A stretch of 64,000 bases of DNA, taken from the NCBI RefSeq assembly GCF_051020975.1, contig NW_027478166.1:4341501-4405500 (forward strand), read 5' to 3'. Within the stretch, counting starts at the first letter, position 1. Every line of letters begins with the position of its first letter. This DNA is from Osmia lignaria lignaria (lineage: Eukaryota; Arthropoda; Insecta; Hymenoptera; Megachilidae). Positions 10,145-23,988 of this stretch are shown piece by piece. The notes under the pieces are model-generated. The model saw only the letters and a program-made list of their open reading frames with translations. It had not been told where the DNA came from and did not search any database. The translations under genes and the position numbers were made by a program.

Positions 10145-12076
10145 TGATCAGATGCGTAGTTCTCGAGATATATCAAGATATTTAACAGTTCCGAAGCCGC
10201 ACCAACATAATAGAGATACAGAAACACCGTGGCCCCTTTCTTTGAGATAACTCTGCACTATTGCGAGCTGCAAATGCCACTTCCAGCTTAGCTGTGCAGA
10301 AGAAGAACATCAAGAAGAAGAAATATCTCGAAATATGTCCGTCAGGCCCCTTCCCTTGAGATAAATCTGCAAATATCTCGGAAACGAAGAGAGCTATGGC
10401 AAAATGTTAAGAGACCTTTTTTGTAGAGAATTAAGTTTCCTACTTTTTATGTTCTATGATATTTTTTGATCAGAAGCGTAGTTTTCGAGATATATCGAGA
10501 TATTTAAAAGTTCCGAAGCCGCACCAACATAATAGAAATACAGAAACACCGTGGCCCCTTTCGTTGAGATAACTCTGCACTAGTGCGAGCCGCAAATGCC
10601 ACTTCCAGCTTAGCTGTGCAGAAGAAGAACAACAAGAAGAAGAAATATCTCGAAATATGTCCGTCAGGCCCCTTCCCTTGAGATAAATCTGCAAATATCT
10701 CGGAAACGAAGCGAGGTATGGCAAAATGTTAAGAGACCTTTTTTGTAGAGAATTAATTTTCCTACTTTCTAGGTTCTATGATATTTTTTGATCAGATGCG
10801 TAGTTCTCGAGATATATCAAGATATCTAAAAGTTCCGAAGCCGCACGAACATAATAGGGATACAGAAACACCGTGGCCCCTTTCTTTGAGATAACTCTGC
10901 ACTAGTGCGAGCCGCAAATGCCACTTCCAGCTTAGCTGTGCAGAAGAAGAACAACAAGAAGAAGAAATATCTCGAAATATGTCCGTCAGGCCCCTTCCCT
11001 TGAGATAAATCTGCAAATATCTCCGAAACGAAGAGAGCTATGGCAAAATGTTAAGAGACCTTTTTTGTAGAGAATTAAGTTTCCTACTTTTTATGTTCTA
11101 TGATATTTTTTGATCTGATGCGTAGTTCTCGAGATATATCAAGATATTTAAAAGTTCCGAAGCCGCACCAACATAATAGAGATACAGAAACACCGTGGCC
11201 CCTTTCTTTGAGATAACTCTGCACTATTGCGAGCTGCAAATGCCACTTCCAGCTTAGCTGTGCAGAAGAAGAACATCAAGAAGAAGAAATATCTCGAAAT
11301 ATGTCCGTCAGGCCCCTTCCCTTGAGATAAATCTGCAAATATCTCGGAAACGAAGAGAGCTATGGCAAAATGTTAAGAGACCTTTTTTGTAGAGAATTAA
11401 GTTTCCTACTTTTTATGTTCTATGATATTTTTTGATCTGATGCGTAGTTCTCGAGATATATCAAGATATTTAAAAGTTCCGAAGCCGCACCAACATAATA
11501 GAGATACAGAAACACCGTGGCCCCTTTCTTTGAGATAACTCTGCACTATTGCGCGCTGTAAATGCCACTTCCAGCTTAGCTGTGCAGAAGAAGAACAACA
11601 AGAAGAAGAAATATCTCGAAATATGTCTGTCAGGCCCCTTCCCGTGAGATAAATCTGCAAATATCTCGGAAACGAAGCGAGCTATGGCAAAATGTTAAGA
11701 GACCTTTTTTGTAGAGAATTAATTTTCCTACTTTCTAGGTTCTATGATATTTTTTGATCAGATGCGTAGTTCTCGAGATATATCAAGATATCTAAAAGTT
11801 CCGAAGCCGCACCAACATAATAGGGATACAGAAACACCGTGGCCCCTTTCTTTGAGATAACTCTGCACTAGTGCGAGCCGCAAATGCCACTTCCAGCTTA
11901 GCTGTGCAGAAGAAGAACAACAAGAAGAAGAAATATCTCGAAATATGTCCGTCAGGCCCCTTCCCTTGAGATAAATCTGCAAATATCTCGGAAACGAAGA
12001 GAGCTATGGCAAAATGTTAAGAGACCTTTTTTGTAGAGAATTAAGTTTCCTACTTTTTATGTTCCATGATATTTTT
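10145..12076. repeat. Two tandem three-unit (966-bp) blocks
   Basis: Units at 10,145 and 11,111 share GAACATCAAG. Units at 10,789 and 11,755 share the upstream TTTCTAGGTTC and the internal AGATATCTAAAAG. Each pair is 966 bp apart. The middle units (10,467 and 11,433) differ, so the second block is not a perfect copy. The CATCAAG change puts a stop in the minus-strand frame of both units that carry it. Confidence 0.8.
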
Positions 12077-12395
12077 TGATTAGATGCGTAGTTCTCGAGA
12101 TATATCAAGATATTTAAAAGTTCCGAAGCCGCACCAACATAATAGAGATACAGAAACACCGTGGCCCCTTTCTTTCAGATAACTATGCACTATTGCGAGC
12201 TGCAAATGCCACTTCCAGCTTAGCTGTGCAGAAGAACAACAAGAAGAAGAAATATCTCGAAATATGTCCGTCAGGCCCCTTCCCTTGAGATAAATCTGCA
12301 AATATCTCGGAAACGAAGAGAGCTATGGCAAAATGTTAAGAGACCTTTTTTGTAGAGAATTAAGTTTCCTACAATTTATGTTCTATGATATTTTT
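12077..12395. repeat. Shortened monomer with a 3-bp (GAA) deletion
   Basis: The GAA/CAA tract reads GCAGAAGAACAACAAG near 12,229-12,242, where other units have one more GAA. The unit is 319 bp and shifts the phase of all downstream units by three. It is the only change in tract length seen in 198 monomers, and it leaves the minus-strand frame intact at 73 codons. Confidence 0.9.
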
Positions 12396-12717
12396 TGATC
12401 AGAAGCGTAGTTTTCGAGATATATCGAGATATTTAAAAGTTCCGAAGCCGCACCAACATAATAGAGATACAGAAACACCGTGGCCCCTTTCGTTGAGATA
12501 ACTCTGCACTAGTGCGAGCCGCAAATGTCACTTCCAGCTTAGCTGTGCAGAAGAAGAACAACAAGAAGAAGAAATATCTCGAAATATGTCCGTCAGGCCC
12601 CTTCCCTTGAGATAAATCTGCAAATATCTCGGGAACGAAGCGAGCTATGGCAAAATGTTAAGAGAACTTTTTTGTAGAGAATTATGTTTCCTACTTTTTA
12701 TGTTCTATGATATTTTT

Positions 12718-13361
12718 TGATCAGATGCGTAGTTCTCGAGATATATCAAGATATCTAAAAGTTCCGAAGCCGCACCAACATAATAGAGATACAGAAACAC
12801 CGTGGCCCCTTTCTTTGAGATAACTCTGCACTATTGCGAGCTGCAAATGCCACTTCCAGCTTAGCTGTGCAGAAGAAGAACAACAAGAAGAAGAAATATC
12901 TCAAAATATGTCCGTCAGGCCCCTTCCCTTGAGATAAATCTGCAAATATCTCGGGAACGAAGCGAGCTATGGCAAAATGTTAAGAGAACTTTTTTGTAGA
13001 GAATTATGTTTCCTACTTTTTATGTTCTATGATATTTTTTGATCAGATGCGTAGTTCTCGAGATATATCAAGATATCTAAAAGTTCCGAAGCCGCACCAA
13101 CATAATAGAGATACAGAAACACCGTGGCCCCTTTCTTTGAGATAACTCTGCACTATTGCGAGCTGCAAATGCCACTTCCAGCTTAGCTGTGCAGAAGAAG
13201 AACAACAAGAAGAAGAAATATCTCGAAATATGTCCGTCATGCCCCTTCCCTTGAGATAAATCTGCAAATATCTCGGAAACGAAGAGAGCTATGGCAAAAT
13301 GTTAAGAGACCTTTTTTGTAGAGAATTAAGTTTCCTACTTTTTATGTTTTATAATATTTTT
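12718..13361. repeat. Adjacent near-identical monomer pair
   Basis: Two neighbouring units share AGATATCTAAAAG, and both follow a unit end carrying GGGAACGAAGCG and AGAGAACTTTTTTG (near 12,631 and 12,953). This indicates a recent single-unit duplication. The first copy has ATCTCAAAATATG, which interrupts the minus-strand frame; the second has the ordinary form and a GTCATGCCCC change. Confidence 0.8.
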
Positions 13362-14005
13362 TGATTAGATGCGTAGTTCTCGAGATATATCAAGATATTT
13401 AAAAGTTCCGAAGCCGCACCAACATAATAGAGATACAGAAACACGGTGGCCCCTTTCTTTGAGATAACTCTGCACTAGTGCGAGCCGCAAATGCCACTTC
13501 CAGCTTAGCTGTGCAGAAGAAGAACAACAAGAAGAAGAAATATCTCGAAATATGTCCGTCAGGCCCCTTCCCTTGAGATAAATCTGCAAATATCTCGGAA
13601 ACGAAGCGAGCTATGGCGAAATATTAAGAGACCTTTTTTGTAGAGAATTAAGTTTCCTACTTTTTATTTTCTATGATATTTTTTGATCAGATGCGTAGTT
13701 CTCGAGATATATCAAGATATTTAAAAGCTCCGAAGCCGCACCAACATAATAGAGATACAGAAACACCGTGGCCCCTTTCTTTGAGATAACTCTGCACCAT
13801 TGCGAGCTGCAAATGCCACTACCAGCTTAGCTGTGCAGAGGAAGAACAACAAGAAGAAGAAATATCTCGAAATATGTCCGTCAGGCCCCTTCCCTTGAGA
13901 TATATCTGCAAATATCTCGGAAACGAAGCGAGCTATGGCAAAATGTTAAGAGACCTTTTTTGTAGAGAATTATGCTTCCTACAATTTATGTTCTATGATA
14001 TTTTT

Positions 14006-14580
14006 TGATCAGAAGCGTAGTTTTCGAGATACATCGAGATATTTAAAAGTTCCGAAGCCGCACCAACATAATAGAGATACAGAAACACCGTGGCCCCTTT
14101 CTTTGAGATAACTCTGCACTAGTGCGAGCCGCAAATGCCAGTTCCAGCTTAGCTGTGCAGAAGAAGAACAACAAGAAGAAGAAATATCTCGAAATATGTC
14201 CGTCAGGCCCCTTCCCTTGAGATAAATCTGCAAATATCTCGGAAACGAAGCGAGCTATGGCAAAATGTTAAGAGACCTTTTTTGTAGAGAATTAAGTTTC
14301 CTACTTTTTATGTTGTATGATATTTTTTGATCAGATGCGTAGTTCTCGAGATATATCAAGATATTTAAAAGTTCCGAAGCCGCACCAACATAATAGAGAT
14401 ACAGAAACACTGTGGCCCCTTTCTTTGAGATAACTCTGCACTATTGCGAGCTGCAAATGCCACTTCCAGCTTAGCTGTGCAGAGGAAGAACAACAAGAAG
14501 AAGAAATATCTCGAAATATGTCCGTCAGGCCAGTTCATTTGAGCTGAATCTGCAAATATCTCGGAAACGAAACGAGCTAT
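14006..14580. repeat. Left copy of a long-distance duplicated two-unit tract
   Basis: This tract carries CGAGATACATCGAG and AATGCCAGTTCC in the first unit and GGCCAGTTCATTTGAG in the second. It follows a unit end with TTATGCTTCC. The same variants, in the same order, occur at 24,633-25,207, exactly 33 units plus one base away, the extra base being explained by the insertion near 15,683. Confidence 0.8.
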
Positions 14581-14649
14581 GGCAAAATGTTAAGAGACGT
14601 TTTTTATAGAGAATTATGTTTCCTACAATTTATGTTCTATGATATTTTT

Positions 14650-17600
14650 TGATCAGAAGCGTAGTTTTCGAGATATATCGAGATATTTAAAAGTTCCGAA
14701 GCCGCACCAACATAATAGGGATACAGAAACACCGTGGCCCCTTTCTTTGAGATAACTCTGCACTAGTGCGAGCCGCAAATGCCACTTCCAGCTTAGCTGT
14801 GCAGAAGAAGAACAACAAGAAGAAGAAATATCTCGAAATATGTCCGTCAGGCCCCTTCCCTTGAGATAAATCTGCAAATATCTCGGAAACGAAGCGCGCT
14901 ATGGCAAAATGTTAAGAGACCTTTTTTGTAGAGAATTAAGTTTCCTACTTTTTATGTTCTATGATATTTTTTGATCAGATGCGTAGTTCTCGAGATATAT
15001 CAAGATATTTAAAAGTTCCGAAGCCGCACCAACATAATAGAGATACAGAAACACCGTGGCCCCTTTCTTTGAGATAACTCTGCACTATTGCGAGCTGCAA
15101 ATGCCACTTCCAGCTTAGCTGTGCAGAGGAAGAACAACAAGAAGAAGAAATATCTCGAAATATGTCCGTCAGGCCCCTTCCCTTGAGATATATCTGCAAA
15201 TATCTCGGAAACGAAGCGAGCTATGGCAAAATGTTAAGAGACGTTTTTTATAGAGAATTATGTTTCCTACAATTTACGTTCTATGATATTTTTTGATCAG
15301 AAGCGTAGTTTTCGAGATATATCGAGATATTTAAAAGTTCCGAAGCCGCACCAACATAATAGGGATACAGAAACACCGTGGCCCCTTTCTTTGAGATAAC
15401 TCTGCACTAGTGCGAGCCGCAAATGCCACTTCCAGCTTAGCTGTGCAGAAGAAGAACAACAAGAAGAAGAAATATCGCGAAATATGTCCGTCAGGCCCCT
15501 TCCCTTCAGATAAATCTGCAAATATCTCGGAAACGAAGCGAGCTATGGCGAAATGTTAAGAGACCTTTTTTGTAGAGAATTAAGTTTCCTACTTTTTATA
15601 TTCTATGATATTTTTTGATCAGATGCGTAGTTCTCGAGATATATCAAGATATTTAAAAGTTCCGAAGCCCCACCAACATAATAAGAGATACAGAAACACC
15701 GTGGCCCCATTCTTTGAGATAACTCTGCACGATTGCGAGCTGTAAATGCCACTTCCAGCTTAGCTGTGCAGAAGAAGAACAACAAGAAGAAGAAATATCT
15801 CGAAATATGTCCGTCAGGCCCCTTCCCTTGAGATAAATCTGCAAATATCTCGGAAACGAAGCGAGCTATGGCGAAATGTTAAGAGACCTTTTTTGTAGAC
15901 AATTAAGTTTCCTACTTTTCATGTTCTATGATATTTTTTGATCAGATGCGTAGTTCTCGAGATATATCAAGATATTTAAAAGTTCCGAAGCCGCACCAAC
16001 ATAATAGAGATACAGAAACACCGTGGCCCCTTTCTTTGAGATAACTCTGCACTATTGCGAGCTGCAAATGCCACTTCCAGCTTAGCTGTGCAGAGGAAGA
16101 ACAACAAGAAGAAGAAATATCTCGAAATATGTCCGTCAGGCCCCTTCCCTTGAGATATATCTGCAAATATCTCGGAAACGAAGCGAGCTATGGCAAAATG
16201 TTAAGAGACGTTTTTTGTAGAGAATTATGTTTCCTACAATTTATGTTCTATGATATTTTTTGATCAGAAGCGTAGTTTTCGAGATATATCGAGATATTTA
16301 AAAGTTCCGAAGCCGCACCAACATAATAGGGATACAGAAACACCGTGGCCCCTTTCTTTGAGATAACTCTGCACTAGTGCGAGCCGCAAATGCCACTTCC
16401 AGCTTAGCTGTGCAGAAGAAGAACAACAAGAAGAAGAAATATCTCGAAATATGTCCGTCAGGCCCCTTCCCTTGAGATAAATCTGCAAATATCTCGGAAA
16501 CGAAGCGAGCTATGGCAAAATGTTAAGAGACCTTTTTTGTAGAGAATTAAGTTTCCTACTTTTTATGTTCTATGATATTTTTTGATCAGATGCGTAGTTC
16601 TCGAGATATATCAAGATATTTAAAAGTTCCGAAGCCGCACCAACATAATAGAGATACAGAAACACCGTGGCCCCTTTCTTTGAGATAACTCTGCACTATT
16701 GCGAGCTGCAAATGTCACTTCCAGCTTAGCTGTGCAGAGGAAGAACAACAAGAAGAAGAAATATCTCGAAATATGTCCGTCACGCCAGTTCCTTTGAGCT
16801 GAATCTGCAAATATCTCGGAAACGAAGCGAGCTATGGCAAAATGTTAAGAGACGTTTTTTGTAGAGAATGATGTTTCCTACAATTTATGTTCTATGATAT
16901 TTTTTGATCAGAAGCGTAGTTTTCGAGATATATCGAGATATTTAAAAGTTCCGAAGCCGCACCAACATAATAGGGATACAGAAACACCGTGGCCCCTTTC
17001 TTTGAGATAACTCTGCACTAGTGCGAGCCGCAAATGCCACTTCCAGCTTAGCTGTGCAGAAGAAGAACAACAAGAAGAAGAAATATCTCGAAATATGTCC
17101 GTCAGGCCCCTTCCCTTGAGATAAATCTGCAAATATCTCGGAAACGAAGCGAGCTATGGCAAAATGTTGAGAGACCTTTTTTGTAGAGAATTAAGTTTCC
17201 TACTTTTTATGTTCTATGATATTTTTTGATCAGATGCGTAGTTCTCGAGATATATCAAGATATTTAAAAGTTCCGAAGCCGCACCAACATAATAGAGATA
17301 CAGAAACACCGTGGCCCCTTTCTTTGAGATAACTCTGCACTATTGCGAGCTGTGAATGCCACTTCCAGCTTAGCTGTGCAGAAGAAGAACAACAAGAAGA
17401 AGAAATATCTCGAAATATGTCCGTCAGGCCCCTTCCCTTGAGATATATCTGCAAATATCTCGGAAACGAAGCGAGCTATGGCAAAATGTTAAGAGACGTT
17501 TTTTGTAGAGAATTATGTTTCCTACAATTTATGTTCTATGATATTTTTTGATCAGAAGCGTAGTTTTCGAGATATATCGAGATATTTAAAAGTTCCGAAG

Positions 17601-17870
17601 CCGCACCAACATAATAGAGATACAGAAACACCGTGGCCCCTTTCTTTGAGATAACTCTGCACTAGTGCGAGCCGCAAATGCCACTTCCAGCTTAGCTGTG
17701 CAGAAGAAGAACAATAAGAAGAAGAAATATCTCGAAATATGTCCGTCAGGCCCCTTCCCTTGAGATAAATCTGCAAATATCTCGGAAACGAAGCGAGCTA
17801 TGGCAAAATGTTAAGAGACCTTTTTTGTAGAGAATTGAGTTTCCTACTTTTTATGTTCTATGAAATTTTT
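14650..17870. repeat. Dimeric tract largely alternating type 2 and type 1
   Basis: Type 2 units at 14,650, 15,294, 16,261, 16,905 and 17,549 alternate with type 1 or type 1/4 units at 14,972, 15,617-15,939, 16,583 and 17,227, giving a mainly 644-bp higher-order period. The type 2 units often share AATAGGGATAC, and the type 1 partners share GTGCAGAGGAAG. The alternation is broken once by two consecutive type 1 units (from about 15,616 to 16,260). Confidence 0.75.
15675..15690. repeat. Single-base insertion site in a monomer
   Basis: The usual ACATAATAGAGATAC is ACATAATAAGAGATAC here, one extra A. The unit is 323 bp, and the minus-strand frame is shifted in it. This variant was seen nowhere else in the window, unlike the two other length variants that were copied. 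Confidence 0.9.
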
Positions 17871-19158
17871 TGATCAGATGCGTAGTTCTCGAGATATATC
17901 AAGATATTTAAAAGTTAAGAAGCCGCACCAACATAATAGAGATACAGAAACACCGTGGCCCCTTTCTTTGAGATAACTCTGCACTATTGCGAGCTGCAAA
18001 TGCCACTTCCAGCTTAGCTGTGCAGAAGAAGAACAACAAGAAGAAGAAATATCACGAAATATGTCCGTTAGGCCCCTTCCCTTGAGATAAATCTGCAAAT
18101 ATCTCGGAAACGAAGCGAGCTATGGCAAAATGTTAAGAGACCTTTTTTGTAGAGAATTAAGTTTCCTACTTTTTATCTTCTATGATATTTTCTGATCAGA
18201 TGCGTAGTTCTCGAGATATATCAAGATATTTAAAAGTTCCGAAGCCGCACCAACATAATAGAGATACAGAAACACCGTGGCCCCTCTCTTTGAGATAACT
18301 CTGCACAATTGCGAGCTGCAAATGCCACTTCCAGCTTAGCTGTGCAGAAGAGGAACAACAAGAAGAAGAAATATCTCGAAATATGTCCGTCAGGCCCCTT
18401 CCCTTGAGATAAATCTGCAAATATCTCGGAAACGAAGCGAGCTATGGCAAAATGTTAAGAGACCTTTTTTGTAGAGAATTGAGTTTCCTACTTTTTATGT
18501 TCTATGATATTTTTTGATCAGATGCGTAGTTCTCGAGATATATCAAGATATTTAAAAGTTAAGAAGCCGCACCAACATAATAGAGATACAGAAACACCGT
18601 GGCCCCTTTCTTTGAGATAACTCTGCACTATTGCGAGCTGCAAATGCCACTTCCAGCTTAGCTGTGCAGAAGAAGAACAACAAGAAGAAGAAATATCTGG
18701 AAATATGTCCGTCAGGCCCCTTACCTTGAGATAAATCTGCAAATATCTCGGAAACGAAGCGAGCTATGGCAAAATGTTAAGAGACCTTTTTTGTAGAGAA
18801 TTAAGTTTCCTACGTTTTATGTTCTATGATATTTTTTGATCAGATGCGTAGTTCTCGAGATATATCAAGATATTTAAAAGTTCCGAAGCCGCACCAACAT
18901 AATAGAGATACAGAAACACCGTGGCCCCTCTCTTTGAGATAACTCTGCACTATTGCGAGCTGCAAATGCCACTTCCAGCTTAGCTGTGCAGAAGAAGAAC
19001 AACAAGAAGAAGAAATATCTGGAAATATGTCCGTCAGGCCCCTTACCTTGAGATAAATCTGCAAATATCTCGGAAACGAAGCGAGCTATGGCAAAATGTT
19101 AAGAGACCTTTTTTGTAGAGAATTAAGTTTCCTACTTTTTATCTTCTATGATATTTTC
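17871..19158. repeat. Family of GTTAAGAAGCC and CTTACCTTG units
   Basis: Four units. Those at 17,871 and 18,515 have AAAGTTAAGAAGCC instead of AAAGTTCCGAAGCC. Those at 18,515 and 18,837 share ATATCTGGAAATATG and CCCCTTACCTTGAG. Neighbours therefore share overlapping sets of variants, consistent with local exchange. The GTTAAGAAGCC form reappears at 29.8, 40.1, 43.3, 52.0-52.4, 55.3 and 58.2 kb. Confidence 0.75.
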
Positions 19159-19802
19159 TGATCAGATGCGTAGTTCTCGAGATATATCAAGATATTTAAA
19201 AGTTCCGAAGCCGCACCAACATAATAGAGATACAGAAACACCGTGGCCCCTCTCTTTGAGATAACTCTGCACTATTGCGAGCTGCAAATGCCACTTCCAG
19301 CTTAGCTGTGCAGAAGAGGAACAACAAGAAGAAGAAATATCTCGGGATATGTCCGTCAGGCCCCTTCCCTTGAGATAAATCTGCAAATATCTCGGAAACG
19401 ATGCCAGGTATGGGAAAATGTTAAGAGACCTTTTTTGTAGAGAATTATATTTCCTACTTTTTATGTTCTATGATATTTTTTGATCAGACGCGTAGTTCTC
19501 GAGATATATCAAGATATTTAAAAGTTCCGAAGCCGCACCAACATAATAGAGATACAGAAACACCGTGGCTCCTTTCTTTGAGATAACTCTGCACTATTGC
19601 GACCTGGAAATGCCACTTCCAGTTTAGCTGTGCAGAAGAAGAACAACAAGAAGAAGAAATATCTCGAAATATGTCCGTCAGGCCAGTTCCTTTGAGCTGA
19701 ATCTGCAAATATCTCGGAAACGAAGCGAGCTATGGCAAAATGTTAAGAGACGTTTTTTGTAGAGAATTGAGTTTCCTACTTTTTATGTTCTATGAAATTT
19801 TT

Positions 19803-22800
19803 TGATCAGATGCGTAGTTTTCGAGATATATCGAGATATTTAAAAGTTCCGAAGCCGCACCAACATAATAGAGATACAGAAACACCGTGGCCCCTTTCGT
19901 TGAGATAACTCTGCACTAGTGCGAGCCGCAAATGCCACTTCCAGCTTAGCTGTGCAGAAGAAGAACAACAAGAAGAAGAAATATCTCGAAATATGTCCGT
20001 CAGGCCCCTTCCCTTGAGATAAATATGCAAATATCTCGGAAACGAAGCGAGCTATGGCAAAATGTTAAGCGACCTTTTTTGTAGAGAATTAAGTTTCCTA
20101 CTTTTTATGTTCTATGATATTTTTTGATCAGATGCGTAGTTCTCGAGATATATCAAGATATTTAAAAGTTCCGAAGCCGCACCAACAGAATAGAGATACA
20201 GAAACACCGTGGCCCCTTTCTTTGAGATAACTCTGCACTATTGCGAGCTGCAAATGCCACTTTCAGCTTAGCTGTGCAGAAGAAGAACAACAAGAAGAAG
20301 AAATATCTCGAAATATGTCCGTCAGGCCCCTTCCCTTGAGATATATCTGCAAATATCTCGGAAACGAAGCGAGCTATGGCAAAATGTTAAGAGACCTTTT
20401 TTGTAGAGAATTATGTTTCCTACAATTTATGTTCTATGATATTTTTTGATCAGATGCGTAGTTTTCGAGATATATCGAGATATTTAAAAGTTCCGAAGCC
20501 GCACCAACATAATAGAGATACAGAAACACCGTGGCCCCTTTCGTTGAGATAACTCTGCACTAGTGCGAGCCGCAAATGCCACTTCCAGCTTAGCTGTGCA
20601 GAAGAAGAACAACAAGAAGAAGAAATATCTCGAAATATGTCCGTCAGGCCCCTTCCCTTGAGATAAATCTGCAAATATCTCGGAAACGAAGCGAGCTATG
20701 GCAAAATGTTAAGAGACCTTTTTTGTAGAGAATTAGGTTTCCTACTTTTTATATTCTATGATATTTTTTGATCAGATGAGTAGTTCTCGAGATATATCAA
20801 GATATTTAAAAGTTCCGAAGCCGCACCAACATAATAGAGATACAGGAACACCGTGGCCCCTTTCTTTGAGAGAACTCTGCACTATTGCGAGCTGTAAATG
20901 CCACTTCCAGTTAAGCTGTGCAGAAGAAGAACAACAAGAAGAAGAAATATCTCGAAATATGTCCGTCAGGCCCCTTCCCTTGAGATATATCTGCAAATAT
21001 CTCGGAAACGAAGCGAGCTATGGCAAACTGTTAAGAGACCTTTTTCGTAGAGAATTATGTTTCCTACAATTTACGTTCTATGATATTTTTGGTTCAGAAG
21101 CGTAGTTTTCGAGATATATCGAGATATTTAAAAGTTCCGAAGCCGCACCAACATAGTAGAGATACAGAAACACCGTGGCCCCTTTCGTTGAGATAACTCT
21201 GCACTAGTGCGAGCCGCAAATGCCACTTCCAGCTTAGCTGTGCAGAAGAAGAACAACAAGAAGAAGAAATATCTCGAAATATGTCCTTCAGGCCCCTTCC
21301 CTTGAGATAAATCTGCAAATATCTCGGAAACGAAGCGAGCTATGGCAAAATGTTAAGAGACCTTTTTTGTAGAGAATTATGTTTCCTACAATTTACGTTC
21401 TATGATATTTTTTGTTCAGAAGCGTAGTTTTCGAGATATATCGAGATATTTAAAAGGTCCGAAGCCGCACCAACATAATAGAGATACAGAAACACCGTGG
21501 CCCCTTTCGTTGAGATAACTCTGCACTAGTGCGAGCCGCAAATGCCACTTCCAGCTTAGCTGTGCAGAAGAAGAACAACAAGAAGAAGAAATATCTCGAA
21601 ATATGTCCGTCAGGCCCCTTCCCTTGAGATAAATCTGCAAATATCTCGGAAACGAAGCGAGCTATGGCAAAATGTTAAGAGACCTTTTTTGTAGAGAATT
21701 AGGTTTCCTACTTTTTATGTTCTATGATATTTTTTGATCAGATGAGTAGTTCTCGAGATATATCAAGATATTTAAAAGTTCCGAAGCCGCACCAACATAA
21801 TAGAGATACAGAAACACCGTGGCCCCTTTCTTTGAGAGAACTCTGCACTATTGCGAGCTGTAAATGCCACTTCCAGTTAAGCTGTGCAGAAGAAGAACAA
21901 CAAGAAGAAGAAATATCTCGAAATATGTCCGTCAGGCCCCTTCCCTTGAGATATATCTGCAAATATCTCGGAAACGAAGCGAGCTATGGCAAAACGTTAA
22001 GAGACCTTTTTTGTAGAGAATTATGTTTCCTACAATTTATGTTCTATGATATTTTTTGTTCAGAAGCGTAGTTTTCGAGATATATCGAGATATTTAAAAG
22101 TTCCGAAGGCGCACCAACATAATAGAGATACAGAAACACCGTGGCCCCTTTCGTTGAGATAACTCTGCACTAGTGCGAGCCGCAAATGCCACTTCCAGCT
22201 TAGCTGTGCAGAAGAAGAACAACAAGAAGAAGAAATATCTCGAAATATGTCCGTCAGGCCCCTTCCCTTGAGATAAATCTGCAAATATCTCGGAAACGAA
22301 GCGAGCTATGGCAAAATGTTAAGAGACCTTTTCTGTAGAGAATTATGTTTCCTACAATTTATGTTCTATGATATTTTTTGATCAGAAGCGTAGTTTTCGA
22401 GATATATCGAGATATTTAAAAGTTCCGAAGCCGCACCAACATAATAGAGATACAGAAACACCGTGGCCCCTTTCGTTGAGATAACTCTGCACTATTGCGA
22501 GCTGTAAATGCCACTTCCAGTTAAGCTGTGCAGAAGAAGAACAACAAGAAGAAGAAATATCTCGAAATATGTCCGTCAGGCCCCTTCCCTTGCGACATAT
22601 CTGCAAATATCTCGGAAACGAAGCGAGCTATGGCAAAATGTTAAGAGACCTTTTTTGTAGAGAATTATGTTTCCTACAATTTACGCTCTATGATATTTTT
22701 TGTTCAGAAGCGTAGTTTTCGAGATATATCGAGATATTTAAAAGTTCCGAAGCCGCACCAACATAATAGAGATACAGAAACACCGTGGCCCCTTTCGTTG

Positions 22801-23988
22801 AGATAACTCTGCACTAGTGCGAGCCGCAAATGCCACTTCCAGCTTAGCTGTGCAGAAGAAGAACAACAAGAAGAAGAAATATCTCGAAATATGTCCGTCA
22901 GGCCCCTTCCCTTGAGATAAATCTGCAAATATCTCGGAAACGAAGCGAGCTATGGCAAAATGTTAAGAGACCTTTTTTGTAGAGAATTAAGTTTCCTACT
23001 TTGTATGTTCTATGATATTTTTTGATCAGACGCGTAGTTCTCGAGATATATCAAGATATTTAAAAGTTCCGAAGCCGCACCAACATAATAGAGATACAGA
23101 AACACCGTGGCCCCTTTCTTTGAGATATCTCTGCACTATTGCGAGCTGCAAATGCCACTTCCAGCTTAGCTGCGCAGAAGAAGAACAACAAGAAGAAGAA
23201 ATATCTCGAAATATGTCCGTCAGGCCCCTTCCCTTGAGATATATCTGCAAATATCTCGGAAACGAAGCGAGCTATGGCAAAATGTTAAGAGACCTTTTTT
23301 GTAGAGAATTATGTTTCCTACAATTTATGTTCTATGATATTTTTTGTTCAGAAGCGTAGTTTTCGAGATATATCGAGATATTTAAAAGTTCCGAAGCCGC
23401 ACCAACATAATAGAGATACAGAAACACCGTGGCCCCTTTCGTTGAGATAACTCTACACTAGTGCGAGCCGCAAATGCCACTTCCAGCTTAGCTGTGCAGA
23501 AGAAGAACAACAAGAAGAAGAAATATCTCGAAATATGTCCGTCAGGCCCCTTCCCTTGAGATAAATCTGCAAATATCTCGGAAACGAAGCGAGCTATGGC
23601 AAAATGTTAAGAGACCTTTTTTGTAGAGAATTAGGTTTCCTACTTTTTATGTTCTATGATATTTTTTGATCAGATGAGTAGTTCTCGAGACATATCGAGA
23701 TATTTAAAAGTTCCGAAGCCGCACCAACATAATAGAGATACAGAAACACCGTGGGCCCTTTCGTTGAGATAACTCTGCACTAGTGCGAGCCGCAAATGCC
23801 ACTTCCAGCTTAGCTGTGCAGAAGAAGAACAACAAGAAGAAGAAATATCTCGAAATATGTCCGTCAGGCCCCTTCCCTTGAGATAAATCTGCAAATATCT
23901 CGGAAACGAAGCGAGCTATGGCAAAATGTTAAGAGACCTTTTTTGTAGAGAATTAAGTTTCCTACTTTTTATGTTCTATGATATTTTT
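19803..23988. repeat. Local family: CGTTGAGATA units with GATGAGTAG units
   Basis: Thirteen units. Most type 2 units here have CCTTTCGTTGAGATAAC, and several have the anchor changed to TTGTTCAGAAG (near 21,413, 22,057, 22,701 and 23,345). Units at 20,769 and 21,735, 966 bp apart, share CAGATGAGTAG, TTTGAGAGAACTC and CCAGTTAAGC. The GAGAGAACTC change removes a plus-strand stop, so these units and the one at about 23,012 have a 115-codon plus-strand open frame that has no other support. Confidence 0.75.
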
